64,000 bases of DNA from Paenisporosarcina quisquiliarum_A (GCF_043641925.1 NZ_JBHZRU010000016.1:23392-87391), one strand, 5' to 3'; counted from the first letter of the stretch, positions 42,462 through 50,412 are shown. Numbers and translations: made by a program. Notes: generated from the letters alone by a model not told the origin.

Positions 42462-43222
42462 TGAAGACATATAAGGCATATTGTATTGACCTGGATGGAA
42501 CGTTGTATCGAGGGAACGAGCCAATACATGAAACTGTGCAGTTCGTCCATCAGTTACAAGATCAAGGAATCGAACCTTTTTATGTAACGAATAATGCATC
42601 CCAAACACCTGATCAAGTGTTGAGTAAATTGAGTGGATTTGGTGTACAAGCTAAACGGTCTCATATCATGACTTCTGCTTTGGCTGCCGCGAAATATATA
42701 CGAATGCACTATCCAGGAAAAACCGTTTCGATGATTGGAGAGAGAGGATTAAGAGAAGCCCTTCTTGAAAACGAGATGGAAATAGTGGAAGAAGCATCAG
42801 ATGTTTTTGTAATGGGAATCGACCGAGGAATATCGTATGAAAAAATAGCTCAAGCTTGCTTAGACGTACGTAGAGGTGCTGTTTTTATTTCCACGAATAG
42901 TGATCGTGCTTTTCCAAATGAACGTGGGCTTATGCCAGGGAATGGTGCGTGGACTGCAGTGGTACAAACATCGACAGGAGTGGAACCGATATATATCGGG
43001 AAACCCGAGGGACATATGCTGAATTTAATTCAAATGGAGCACGGATTTACGAAGGAAGAAATGGTGATGATCGGTGACAATTATGACACTGATATTTTAG
43101 CGGGAATTCAATTTGGTATTGATACTATACATGTAAATACAGGTGTAACAACGACCGAACAAGCATTAAAAAAACTTCATCAGCCAACCTATTGTATTGA
43201 GAATCTAATTTGTTTCAAATAA
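42461..43222 (+). CDS. yutF: HAD-family phosphatase YutF (NagD-like)
   Basis: 253 residues, type IIA HAD hydrolase. Motif I is YCIDLDGTLYRG, motif II FYVTNNASQTPDQV, motif III around YIGKPEG and motif IV MVMIGDNYDTDILAGIQFG. It dephosphorylates small phosphometabolites; the physiological substrate is not fixed by sequence. It shares the TAATG overlap with yutE. Confidence 0.92.
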   Translation: MKTYKAYCIDLDGTLYRGNEPIHETVQFVHQLQDQGIEPFYVTNNASQTPDQVLSKLSGFGVQAKRSHIMTSALAAAKYIRMHYPGKTVSMIGERGLREALLENEMEIVEEASDVFVMGIDRGISYEKIAQACLDVRRGAVFISTNSDRAFPNERGLMPGNGAWTAVVQTSTGVEPIYIGKPEGHMLNLIQMEHGFTKEEMVMIGDNYDTDILAGIQFGIDTIHVNTGVTTTEQALKKLHQPTYCIENLICFK

Positions 43223-43287
43223 GTGTTTCTAGTTTTTTTAACAAGTAGTAGCAGAATTCACATGTTCATTTTGTATCGTGTAAATAA

Positions 43288-43323
43288 AAAACGAGAAGAC
43301 CTTTTAAAAAGTCTTCTCGTTGG
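43288..43323. terminator. Terminator between yutF and yuzB
   Basis: AACGAGAAGAC and GTCTTCTCGTT pair around a ten-base loop. The T tract is on the minus-strand side, so it mainly ends yuzB. Confidence 0.8.
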
Positions 43324-43327
43324 GTAA

Positions 43328-43564
43328 TTAAAATAATGGGTTCTCATCTATATATTCATAAATCTTTTTTGTTAGTTCATCTGGAGATTCAGCTTCCACT
43401 AAATCGCCGTTAACCACTGCAAAAAAAGATTCTGCACATTTCGTACAATAACTTAAACATCCATATTCCAACACGTCTAGGTTTGGATCACGTTCAAGCT
43501 CTTCAAATGTTTTTTGAGAACCATTAGCTAAATTACTTACACAAAATTCAACCATTGGATTCAT
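43328..43564 (-). CDS. yuzB: YuzB family protein (DUF1450)
   Basis: 78 residues from ATG 43564, six bases after GAGGTG; the longer frame to 43609 includes the ribosome site. Conserved VEFCVSNLANGSQ and LDVLEYGCLSYCTKCAESFFAVVNG give four Cys, of which Cys-x3-Cys-x2-Cys in the centre resembles a metal or Fe-S site. Function unknown. Divergent from yutJ; the shared spacer contains a Rex-like box. Confidence 0.88.
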   Translation of the reverse strand: MNPMVEFCVSNLANGSQKTFEELERDPNLDVLEYGCLSYCTKCAESFFAVVNGDLVEAESPDELTKKIYEYIDENPLF

Positions 43565-43629
43565 CATTGTCACCTCGCTACATGGACATGCTACTCTTTT
43601 TTTTTTCATCCGTCAAACACTGTGCGTTA

Positions 43630-43647
43630 TTGTGAAACTTATCACAA
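43630..43647. promoter_or_regulatory. Rex operator match between yuzB and yutJ
   Basis: TTGTGAAACTTATCACAA is an 18-bp palindrome with perfect TTGTGA/TCACAA halves, one base off the Rex consensus TTGTGAANNNNTTCACAA. It lies 49 bases before yutJ and 65 before yuzB. Confidence 0.7.
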
Positions 43648-43696
43648 TCATTTATACTAACTGTATTGAAAGCAGTGAGTAAAGGGAGTTTTTTAA

Positions 43697-44764
43697 ATGA
43701 AAAATTTAGTCTTATTAGGAGGCGGCTACGGTAACATGCGTGTGTTACTCCGTTTGCTACCTAACAATTTACCAGATGACATTCAAATCACATTAATCGA
43801 TCGCACACCATTTCACAGTTTAAAAACTGAATTTTATGCGTTAGCTGCAGGAACGGTTTCTGACCAAGAAGTAAGAGTTGCTTATCCTGAACACGAACGA
43901 CTTAAAACAGTATTTGGTGAAATCGTAGATATTAATCGAGAAGAAAAAATAATCGTCTTGGCTGACGATACTCAAGTGCCATATGATGATCTAGTTATTG
44001 GCCTGGGTTGCGAAGATAAATATCATGGCGTTCCTGGCGCAGATGAATTTACGTATAGTATTCAAACCATTCGTAAATCACGAGAAACGTATAACGAACT
44101 TTGTGGTTTACCTTCTGGATCCGTTGTTGGTATCGTCGGAGCAGGTCTGAGTGGTATTGAACTTGCCAGCGAATTGCGAGAATCTCGACCAGATCTTGCG
44201 ATAAAATTATTTGATAGAAGTCCACGTATTTTACGTGATTTCCCTGAACGATTAAGTAATTTTGTTAAGAAGTGGTTTGACACTCATAATGTAGATGTTG
44301 TTAGTAACTCAAATATTACTAAAGTAGAACCTAAGATTTTATATAATCATGAAGAAACAATCGAAGTTGACGCAGTTGTATGGACTGCTGGTATTCAACC
44401 TGTGGCGCCAGTACGTGATTTAGAAACCGAAACAGACTCTATTGGTCGTGTAGTGATCACTCAGTATCACAACCTTCCAAATGATGAAAATGTTTATGTA
44501 GTTGGAGATTGTGCTGCATTGCCATACGCTCCAAGTGCTCAAGTTGCTGAAGAGCAGGCCGAACAAATTGTTCAAGTTTTGCAAGCTCGTTGGAAGGGCA
44601 AAGAGTTGCCTGAAACGATGCCTGAAATTAAACTTAAAGGTTTCCTAGGCTCATTAGGAAAGAAACAAGGCTTTGCATACCTAGCAGATCGAACAGTGAC
44701 AGGGCGAATTGCTCGTTTATTAAAATCAGGTGTGTTATGGATGTACAAGTGGCATAATGGCTAA
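43697..44764 (+). CDS. yutJ: NADH dehydrogenase-like flavoprotein YutJ
   Basis: 355 residues, FAD/NAD(P)-binding two-Rossmann protein of the NDH-2 family. The FAD-binding start is NLVLLGGGYGNMRVLLRL (GGGYGN), the NADH site is VVGIVGAGLSGIELASELR and the second FAD motif ENVYVVGDCAALPYAPSAQ. It is about 50 residues shorter than the YumB-type enzyme at 47.5 kb. Probable membrane-associated NADH:quinone reductase or relative. The Rex box upstream would link it to the NADH/NAD+ ratio. Confidence 0.87.
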   Translation: MKNLVLLGGGYGNMRVLLRLLPNNLPDDIQITLIDRTPFHSLKTEFYALAAGTVSDQEVRVAYPEHERLKTVFGEIVDINREEKIIVLADDTQVPYDDLVIGLGCEDKYHGVPGADEFTYSIQTIRKSRETYNELCGLPSGSVVGIVGAGLSGIELASELRESRPDLAIKLFDRSPRILRDFPERLSNFVKKWFDTHNVDVVSNSNITKVEPKILYNHEETIEVDAVVWTAGIQPVAPVRDLETETDSIGRVVITQYHNLPNDENVYVVGDCAALPYAPSAQVAEEQAEQIVQVLQARWKGKELPETMPEIKLKGFLGSLGKKQGFAYLADRTVTGRIARLLKSGVLWMYKWHNG

Positions 44765-44869
44765 TGTATATTAGAAACATTGATATAAAAACTTGTTTTG
44801 AAGTTATGAATGCGAGTATTGGTTGAAGTCGCTCAACACTCGCACACGATGTGCTATATTTTCATTTTA

Positions 44870-44921
44870 AAGAGGTTACCGAAGTGGATATTTATCTGCT
44901 CGGTAGCGTCTTTTTTTATTC
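44870..44921 (+). terminator. Terminator downstream of yutJ
   Basis: TTACCGA-AG-... pairs with CT-TCGGTAG and ends in TTTTTTT. A separate GCGAGTATTG/CAACACTCGC hairpin at 44812-44844 precedes it, without a T tract. Confidence 0.75.
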
Positions 44922-45051
44922 TTTAATAAATATTTATATAAATGTTGGATGTGGTCAGCTTCAAAAAGCTATATGAAGTTTCTTGGCAAGATTATGTACA
45001 TACTAAATCGTTTGCGGGAAATAACTATGACAAATGAAAGGAGGTACAATA

Positions 45052-45189
45052 ATGAAGGGAAAATATATAGCTTTACCATTGGCGGCAGTATTACTTTTAA
45101 GTGGCTGTGCAGAAGATAATGAAGCGAATGAATTGGAAGTTGAGGATGCATTGTTGGAAGACAGTGGGTCGAACGATATAGGTAGCTGA
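45052..45189 (+). CDS. Very small lipoprotein
   Basis: 45 residues, too short for many gene callers. AAAGGAGG lies seven bases before ATG 45052. A signal peptide (LPLAAVLLLSGC) ends in the lipobox LSGC, so the mature chain is only about 27 residues, strongly acidic (EDNEANELEVEDALLEDSGS). No family recognised. A terminator-like hairpin follows at 45227. Confidence 0.65.
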   Translation: MKGKYIALPLAAVLLLSGCAEDNEANELEVEDALLEDSGSNDIGS

Positions 45190-45224
45190 TGCAGTGGTTG
45201 CACTACACTATAGTAATTGTGTTG

Positions 45225-45266
45225 ATAAGGAGGTGAGGTGAATTGTACACCACGCCTCCTTTATTT
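45225..45266 (+). terminator. Hairpin after the small lipoprotein gene
   Basis: AAGGAGGTGAGGTG pairs with CACCACGCCTCCTT with two weak positions, followed by TATTTT. Confidence 0.65.
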
Positions 45267-45356
45267 TATGAAATCTTAATCCTTCATTTCAGTAAATTAA
45301 TTTTAGGTGAAATAATGAATTTATATGCATTTACAATTAGTATAATGGATAAAATA

Positions 45357-45394
45357 AACCGAGAAGTTAATCATATACTTCTCGGATTTTTCAT
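45357..45394. terminator. yuzD terminator
   Basis: CCGAGAAGT and ACTTCTCGG pair around nine bases, with T-rich sequence on both sides. Confidence 0.8.
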
Positions 45395-45396
45395 TT

Positions 45397-45723
45397 TTAT
45401 TCGTTTGTAAATCCGTGTTTTTCTAATTCCTGAAATACCGGCTGCAACTGAATATATCCTTCTCCAACAACTTCACCCTCGATCATAACAAGTGGATAAA
45501 AAAACTCGTCCTCTAATATGCGATTCGCTATTGCTTGGTGACGTTCGTCTTCAATTGGTTTCTCAATATCGATATACGTGAATGAAACAGAATGAGAAGG
45601 GTATTTTCGGCTTATAGCAGCTTGTAGCCATTCATGAGTATCTTTGGCTGTCGGTGCATTCACACAGCTCGCACAAATGATATCAGCACCGTAAATATCG
45701 ATTGAAACAGATTTTTTGTCCAT
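45397..45723 (-). CDS. yuzD: YuzD family protein (DUF1462)
   Basis: 108 residues. A thioredoxin-like layout is visible: VSIDIYGADIICASCVNAPTA is broken here as DIICASCVNAP with a Cys-Ala-Ser-Cys motif, and YPLVMIEGEVVGEGYIQLQP resembles a cis-Pro region. Function not established; neighbours are Fe-S proteins (divergent yutI). ATG start with AAAGGAGC upstream. Confidence 0.87.
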   Translation of the reverse strand: MDKKSVSIDIYGADIICASCVNAPTAKDTHEWLQAAISRKYPSHSVSFTYIDIEKPIEDERHQAIANRILEDEFFYPLVMIEGEVVGEGYIQLQPVFQELEKHGFTNE

Positions 45724-45806
45724 TCTGTTTAAGCTCCTTTGGATTAACTAATGGATTTTTTCTTCTCTTCACATTATAATGATTATAAGGAAAGGAGTCG
45801 AAAGAT

Positions 45807-46043
45807 ATGACTGATACAATGATGACAGAACAAGTTCAAGAAGTACTAGATAAATTACGCCCATTCTTACTCCGCGATGGAGGAGATTGTGAGCTTGTTG
45901 ATATTGAGGAAGGCATTGTGAAACTTCGTCTTCTAGGTGCATGCGGAAGCTGCCCAAGTTCTACAATTACATTAAAAGCAGGTATTGAACGTGCATTATT
46001 GGAAGAAGTTCCAGGTGTCGTTGAAGTAGAACAAGTATTTTAA
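45807..46043 (+). CDS. yutI: NifU C-terminal-domain Fe-S carrier YutI
   Basis: 78 residues, a lone Nfu domain. Cys46-Gly-Ser-Cys49 in LLGACGSCPSSTITLKAGIE binds a cluster shared across a dimer. RPFLLRDGGDCELV is the conserved N-terminal block. It probably carries 4Fe-4S clusters from SufBCD to targets such as LipA. Ribosome site AAAGGAG. Confidence 0.93.
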   Translation: MTDTMMTEQVQEVLDKLRPFLLRDGGDCELVDIEEGIVKLRLLGACGSCPSSTITLKAGIERALLEEVPGVVEVEQVF

Positions 46044-46069
46044 AACAAAAGTGTCGCTAGACTATGTAC

Positions 46070-46102
46070 AGAAAGGAGCCTCTATTGGGCTCCTTTTTCT
46101 TT
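46070..46102. terminator. Terminator between yutI and the DUF2225 gene
   Basis: AAAGGAGCC pairs with GGCTCCTTT and is followed by TTCTTTTTC on the plus strand; it overlaps the end of the convergent gene. Confidence 0.8.
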
Positions 46103-46774
46103 TTCTCCACGCATCAATTGCCATTGTTCTTTAGCCATTTCAATCAATTTTGGCTCTACAGTAGAACTTTGCTTTTCAATCGCTCTTGAGAAAAAGCGAG
46201 TTGCTTGTTCTCGATCGCCCAAACGACGTGATAATTCAGCAATCATATAAATAATTCGTAGTTCAGACATTTGAGTTCCTGCATAATCTTCGCTGGAATA
46301 GGAATCACTATATAGATTCCGTGCAATTGATATGAAACGCAATTCTTGTTCATGGTTTTTGTTGATTCTGTAAAGCCAAGCTGTTCTTAAAGCAAGTCCA
46401 GCAATAGCTACTGCCTTTTCTTTTTTTACAGTACCACTTAAATAAGCTAATTTATAAGCTGAAATCGCTTGATCAATGGTTCTTTCGTCGCCAAAAGAAT
46501 GTGGTGTCCAGTTTGTAGAAATTTTCTCTTGAATTTCTTCTTTGACACCGGGTGCGAAATATTTTGTGAAATCCTCAGTAAATGAAAACCCACAATGTTC
46601 ACAAACAAACACATTATAAAACAAGGGATTCGCTTCATTATTTAAATAAACAGGTTGAAAATCACTTTCCTGTTTTTCAACTTTCACAAATTTAGAACGT
46701 AATTTAGTTGTTTTAAATTTCTTTTTACAATGCAAACACTCTATTTCTTTCTGGTAGTGTGGAGTGAGTTCCAT
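46082..46774 (-). CDS. DUF2225 zinc-ribbon/TPR-like protein
   Basis: 230 residues. Two CxxC pairs near the N-terminus, ECLHCKKKF and FVCEHCGFSF, form a zinc ribbon. The remainder is helical with repeated TPR-like segments (ISAYKLAYLSGTVKKEKAVA, ELSRRLGDREQATRFFSRAI), as in DUF2225 proteins. Function is unknown. Divergent from yutM. The ATG has only a weak purine-rich ribosome site. Confidence 0.85.
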   Translation of the reverse strand: MELTPHYQKEIECLHCKKKFKTTKLRSKFVKVEKQESDFQPVYLNNEANPLFYNVFVCEHCGFSFTEDFTKYFAPGVKEEIQEKISTNWTPHSFGDERTIDQAISAYKLAYLSGTVKKEKAVAIAGLALRTAWLYRINKNHEQELRFISIARNLYSDSYSSEDYAGTQMSELRIIYMIAELSRRLGDREQATRFFSRAIEKQSSTVEPKLIEMAKEQWQLMRGEKEKGAQ

Positions 46775-46912
46775 GCATATTCCTCATTTCTAAAACCTAA
46801 TATCTTTATTATACCGAAAAAAGGTAAGATTTGTTTGAAATGACGAAGTTGTTGTTCTTGAATGAAGTGCCCCATACTTGATATGATAAGAATAAGAAGG
46901 AAGGTGGTACGT

Positions 46913-47275
46913 ATGACACAATTAGTAGAATTATCAGAGTCAGCTGCTTACCAAGTGAAAGAAATGATGAAACATAACCAAGAAGAAGGCGCTTTTTTAC
47001 GTGTTTCAGTAAATGGTGGCGGATGCAGCGGTTTGTCATATGGAATGGCTTTTGACAAAAAGAAGCAAGATGACGATACGATTTTAGAACAACACGGTTT
47101 AGAAATTCTTGTCTCAAAAGAAGATGCTCCAATATTAAATGGAACAGTTATTGATTATAAGCAATCATTAATGGGCGGTGGTTTTACGATTGAGAACCCA
47201 AATGCCATTGCATCATGTGGATGTGGATCTTCATTTAAAACCGCTACTAAAGAGGGAACACCTGAAAATTGCTAG
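46913..47275 (+). CDS. yutM: HesB/IscA-family Fe-S protein YutM
   Basis: 120 residues from ATG 46913, preceded by AAGGTGG; an in-frame ATG at 46862 has no site. The three A-type carrier cysteines are Cys38 (VNGGGCSGLSYGM) and Cys102/Cys104 (SCGCGSSFKT). A-type proteins bind and pass on iron or Fe-S clusters. It completes the set of Fe-S genes in this window. Confidence 0.94.
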   Translation: MTQLVELSESAAYQVKEMMKHNQEEGAFLRVSVNGGGCSGLSYGMAFDKKKQDDDTILEQHGLEILVSKEDAPILNGTVIDYKQSLMGGGFTIENPNAIASCGCGSSFKTATKEGTPENC

Positions 47276-47357
47276 GACTATAAAATCTTTGTCTTTTTCT
47301 GAAAAATTCAAACCTTTTACACTTGACAACATTCTATTGAAAACCATACTCAAAAGG

Positions 47358-47396
47358 ACTATCATAGAGATAGTACGTTTGTCGAAAAATGGACAA
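47358..47396 (+). promoter_or_regulatory. Inverted repeats in the ndh leader, one Rex-like
   Basis: Downstream of a TTGACA box (47323) lie ACTATC-ataga-GATAGT (47358-47374) and TTGTCGAAAAATGGACAA (47379-47396). The second has the 18-bp Rex layout with TTGT/ACAA ends but misses the inner GA/TC bases. Confidence 0.35.
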
Positions 47397-47490
47397 ATCG
47401 ACTCTAGTCAACAATGAAGTATGTAAATACTTCTTTTTTGTTTGACTTAAGTTGTGTATATAAAACTATTCAAAGGTGGTTTCGATCTTC

Positions 47491-48705
47491 GTGAAAAGAC
47501 CGACAATTTTAGTATTAGGCGCCGGATACGGCGGATTATCAACTGTAGTCAATCTACAAAAAATGATTGGTGTCGATGTTGCAGATATTACTTTGATTAA
47601 CCAAAATGATTATCATTATGAGTCAACATGGTTACATGAAGCTTCTGCTGGAACATTACGTCCGGATCAAGTTCGTTATGATATTGCTGATGTTATTAAA
47701 GCAGACAAAGTGAAGTTTATTAAAGCTTCAGTTGAAGGCATTGATATCGCTGGTAAGCAAGTGACAACGAATAACGGTGTATTTACGTATGACTATTTAG
47801 TCATCGGTCTTGGATTCGAAGGCGAAACTTTCGGAATTCCTGGTTTGGATAAATATGCATTATCAATTGCAAATGTTAAAGCTGCTCGTCAAATTCGCGA
47901 GCATATTGAATATCAATTTGCTACATGGTCGATGGAAGAAGTTAAAGACGATAGTCGTTTAACGATTGTTGTTGGTGGAGCTGGTTTCACAGGTATTGAA
48001 TTCTTAGGTGAATTAGGTAACCGTGTCCCTGAGCTTTGCAAAGAATTTGATGTGCCACAAGAAAAAGTACGCGTACTATGCGTAGAAGCAGCACCAATGG
48101 TATTACCAGGATTTGATCCTGAATTGGTTGAATATGCAGTTGGTCATCTTCAAGCTAAAGGAATCGAATTCTCAATTGGAACACCAGTTGTAGAAGCAAC
48201 TCCTGAAGGCGTTAAGATTAAAAAAGGTGAAGAAGAATTTGATTTCGTTAAAGCTGGAACTGTCGTTTGGGCAGCCGGAGTACGCGGAAACCGTTTAATC
48301 GAGCAAACTGGTATTGAAAATATGCGTGCACGCGTTAAAGTTGAAAAAGATATGAGAGCTCCTGGTCACAATGATGTATTTATCGTTGGTGACTGTGCGT
48401 TATTAATTAACGAAGAAGTGAATCGTCCATATCCTCCAACAGCACAAATTGCAATGCAACAAGGTGTTACTGTTGCAAAAAACCTTATTGCTCTTATTAA
48501 TGGTGAAGAAACAGAGACATTTGTTCCTGACTTAAAAGGTAGCGTATGTTCACTTGGAGAAGACGATGCAATTGGTGTTGTTTTCGGTAAAAAAGTGACA
48601 GGTGCTAAAGCTTCATTTATGAAGAAAATGGTCGATAACCGTGCTCTTTATATGTTAGGTGGCCCTTCATTAGTTGTGAAAAAAGGTAAATTTAACGTAC
48701 TATAA
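47491..48705 (+). CDS. Type II NADH dehydrogenase (YumB/Ndh family)
   Basis: 404 residues from GTG 47491 (MKRPTILVLGAGYGG); a GTG at 47476 overlaps the AAAGGTGG site. FAD motif ILVLGAGYGGLSTVVNLQK, NADH motif LTIVVGGAGFTGIEFLGELG and the second FAD motif DVFIVGDCALLINEE, followed by the quinone-site PPTAQIAMQQG. It oxidises NADH and reduces menaquinone at the membrane without pumping protons. Relationship to YutJ at 43.7 kb is paralogous. Confidence 0.93.
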   Translation: MKRPTILVLGAGYGGLSTVVNLQKMIGVDVADITLINQNDYHYESTWLHEASAGTLRPDQVRYDIADVIKADKVKFIKASVEGIDIAGKQVTTNNGVFTYDYLVIGLGFEGETFGIPGLDKYALSIANVKAARQIREHIEYQFATWSMEEVKDDSRLTIVVGGAGFTGIEFLGELGNRVPELCKEFDVPQEKVRVLCVEAAPMVLPGFDPELVEYAVGHLQAKGIEFSIGTPVVEATPEGVKIKKGEEEFDFVKAGTVVWAAGVRGNRLIEQTGIENMRARVKVEKDMRAPGHNDVFIVGDCALLINEEVNRPYPPTAQIAMQQGVTVAKNLIALINGEETETFVPDLKGSVCSLGEDDAIGVVFGKKVTGAKASFMKKMVDNRALYMLGGPSLVVKKGKFNVL

Positions 48706-48710
48706 AATGA

Positions 48711-48753
48711 TTGAAAAGCTTCCATCAGAATTTCTGATGGGAGCTTTTTTTGA
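48711..48753 (+). terminator. ndh terminator
   Basis: AAAGCTTCCATCAGAA pairs with TTCTGATGGGAGCTTT, followed by a T run. Confidence 0.9.
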
Positions 48754-48969
48754 TTTCTGCAATGATTTATAGGAATGCTACCAAGAACGCAACGTATAAA
48801 ATCAAAGTACGTGAAAAATATATTTAAGAAAGTGAGAATAAACGAGTAAAAAGGAGATAAAATAAGAATAAGGTAAATGTATTCGTTTACATTTCTCTTT
48901 TATTTGTTTACAACCATTCAGACCCATGCTATATTATCAGAATATTAAGAAATAAAGGGAGATGTAAGT

Positions 48970-49095
48970 ATGAAATCAAATAAAAAAAGTGGTCAACCCA
49001 ATCAATGCCCATATTGCAAAGGTGAAGGATATTTCCAATTGCGTCTTGGTGGATCAGAAACATGTACGTGTTGTTCGGGATCAGGAAGAAAATAA
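48970..49095 (+). CDS. yuiA: YuiA-type small zinc-finger protein
   Basis: 41 residues, missed by common length cut-offs. Two DnaJ-like CxxCxGxG motifs: CPYCKGEG (Cys13, Cys16) and CTCCSGSG (Cys32, Cys35), which should bind one zinc. It sits between ndh and yuiB as in B. subtilis. GGGAGATG ribosome site upstream, terminator downstream. Function unknown; RNA or protein binding is plausible from the fold only. Confidence 0.85.
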   Translation: MKSNKKSGQPNQCPYCKGEGYFQLRLGGSETCTCCSGSGRK

Positions 49096-49106
49096 AATAA
49101 CATCAT

Positions 49107-49147
49107 AAAGACCCTTTTCGTGAATTTGTCGAAAAGGGTCTTTATAT
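49107..49147 (+). terminator. yuiA terminator
   Basis: AAAGACCCTTTTCG pairs with CGAAAAGGGTCTTT around a ten-base loop. Confidence 0.88.
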
Positions 49148-49277
49148 GTGGAAATAAAGAAATATAGAAGAATTCGGATCGCCAATTGTTACAGAGCATT
49201 GAACATAGAGCTAGGAGATTGAAAGGAAATTCCCAATCATGTAAACTGAGAAAAGGAAGCATGGAGGGAAAAATAGA

Positions 49278-49607
49278 ATGGATGGTAATTTTACACTTGT
49301 CACAATGATGTTATCCGTATTAATATTTTTAGTTATGTTCTTTGGGATTGGTTTCTTATTAAACATGCTTTTACGCATGACCTGGTTAATGGCGATTGTT
49401 TATCCGATTGTTGTAATCTTGATAATAGATGAGGTTGACTTCTTTGAATACTTCACTCAACCAGTAATGGCTTTCCAAGCTCTTGGAGATAAGTTGTTAT
49501 CTTTACACTTTGCAGATATTACGATCTTAACGAGTGGTTTAATTGGCGCAATCATTGCGGGTATCGTTATTAAGCTTCTTCGTAAAAATGGATATCAAAT
49601 GTTTTAA
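49278..49607 (+). CDS. yuiB: YuiB family membrane protein
   Basis: 109 residues with three hydrophobic segments (about 8-32, 36-50 and 78-102). It matches the YuiB family in size, topology and position. ATG with GGAGGGAA upstream. Function not known. Confidence 0.82.
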   Translation: MDGNFTLVTMMLSVLIFLVMFFGIGFLLNMLLRMTWLMAIVYPIVVILIIDEVDFFEYFTQPVMAFQALGDKLLSLHFADITILTSGLIGAIIAGIVIKLLRKNGYQMF

Positions 49608-49609
49608 AT

Positions 49610-49648
49610 GAAAAGCCATGTAACTCGATTGAGTTTACATGGTTTTTG
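49610..49648. terminator. yuiB terminator
   Basis: AAAGCCATGTAAACTC-type stem: AAGCCATGTAACTC pairs with GAGTTTACATGGTTT. A near-identical hairpin ends yuiD at 50414. Confidence 0.8.
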
Positions 49649-49663
49649 ACTGCATAAAAACAG

Positions 49664-49960
49664 AAAGTTGATTTCCATTGCGACGGACGCTTTCTTACCA
49701 TTAGTCAATCGTTTTCTTATTTATTTTTCATGAAAATATAGATAGCACGATGGTATAAGCCTATTGCTTTACGTTTCGGCGCTCGCTTTCCGCGGGCACG
49801 GCTTCTGCCGCTTCACTCGCTCCGCTCGCTGCAGGGTCATCAGCTCGCGCTGTTCCCGCAGGAGTCTCGCGCCTACACTCCAAGCATCACGCAATCTGTA
49901 TAAACAATGTAACTTCAGTTCTTGCTGATTCCGCCGGAGTCCCGTCTCCATTCCAATCAG
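49664..49960 (+). repeat. Family A repeat, copy 3, split by another repeat
   Basis: The left end GTTGATTTCCATTGCGACGG stops at about 49694. The right end CTTGCTGATTCCGCCGGAGT with CTCCATTCCAATCAG resumes at about 49914. The 220 bp between include a second GC-rich element (49766-49890) with CGCTTTCCGCGGGCACGG and GTTCCCGCAGGAGTCTCGCG, a related variant. This looks like one element inside another. Confidence 0.65.
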
Positions 49961-49965
49961 TACCT

Positions 49966-50169
49966 GATAAATATGGAGAAAATAGATTTTTATTCGTATT
50001 AGGATATACATTAATTCTATTACTCACTACTGTAGCAATGGAGAATATAACTTCCAAAGACGATAATACACACCTAAAAACAACTGTATCAATAATTCCT
50101 TCAAGTGTAGAAGCTATCATGTCTAGCTCTTTAAAAGAAAATGAGATAGGTGAAATATCAAATATATAG
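49966..50169 (+). pseudogene. Truncated coding remnant between repeats
   Basis: An open frame of 67 codons without a proper start begins at the edge of the family A repeat and ends at TAG 50167. It has a membrane-like stretch, RFLFVLGYTLILLLTTVAM, and a polar tail rich in Ser, Glu and Asn. No family recognised. Most simply the end of a gene whose beginning was lost when the repeat arrived. Confidence 0.35.
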
Positions 50170-50214
50170 TTACTTAAACAATCTTTGTACAGTGCGGTTG
50201 ACATACATTTGGAA

Positions 50215-50363
50215 GCTATTTTAGTAGAAAAGTGGTTGGTTATTTCTGTAGACTCCTGCGGAAAAACGAAATACGCTAGACCCCACAGGCTAAGCTGGCT
50301 TTGACAGCTTAGCCGAGGAGGCTTGCGTTTCGTCCGCGGAAAGCGAAAGAAATAACCAACCAC
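50215..50363 (+). repeat. Palindromic repeat, family B, copy 2
   Basis: Terminal inverted repeats GTGGTTGGTTATTTCT (50232-50247) and AGAAATAACCAACCAC (50348-50363) are perfect over 16 bp. Inside, ACGAAATACGCTAG faces GCGTTTCGT, and the apex is GGCTAAGCTG-gctttga-CAGCTTAGCC. Compared with copy 1 at 21582, outer-stem bases and the whole apex differ but remain paired. Confidence 0.88.
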
Positions 50364-50412
50364 CTTTATTATTTATCAGGAAGTCAGATGTTATGGTGCT
50401 ATTTGTTTAAAG

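Noticed and set aside
45243..45413. 56-codon frame from a TTG after AAGGAGGTGAGG
   Set aside because: It runs through one hairpin and a second terminator stem and into the 3' end of yuzD, and its composition is not protein-like.
49887..50363. 158-codon minus-strand frame spanning the repeats
   Set aside because: It consists mostly of repeat A and B sequence and has no plausible protein features.
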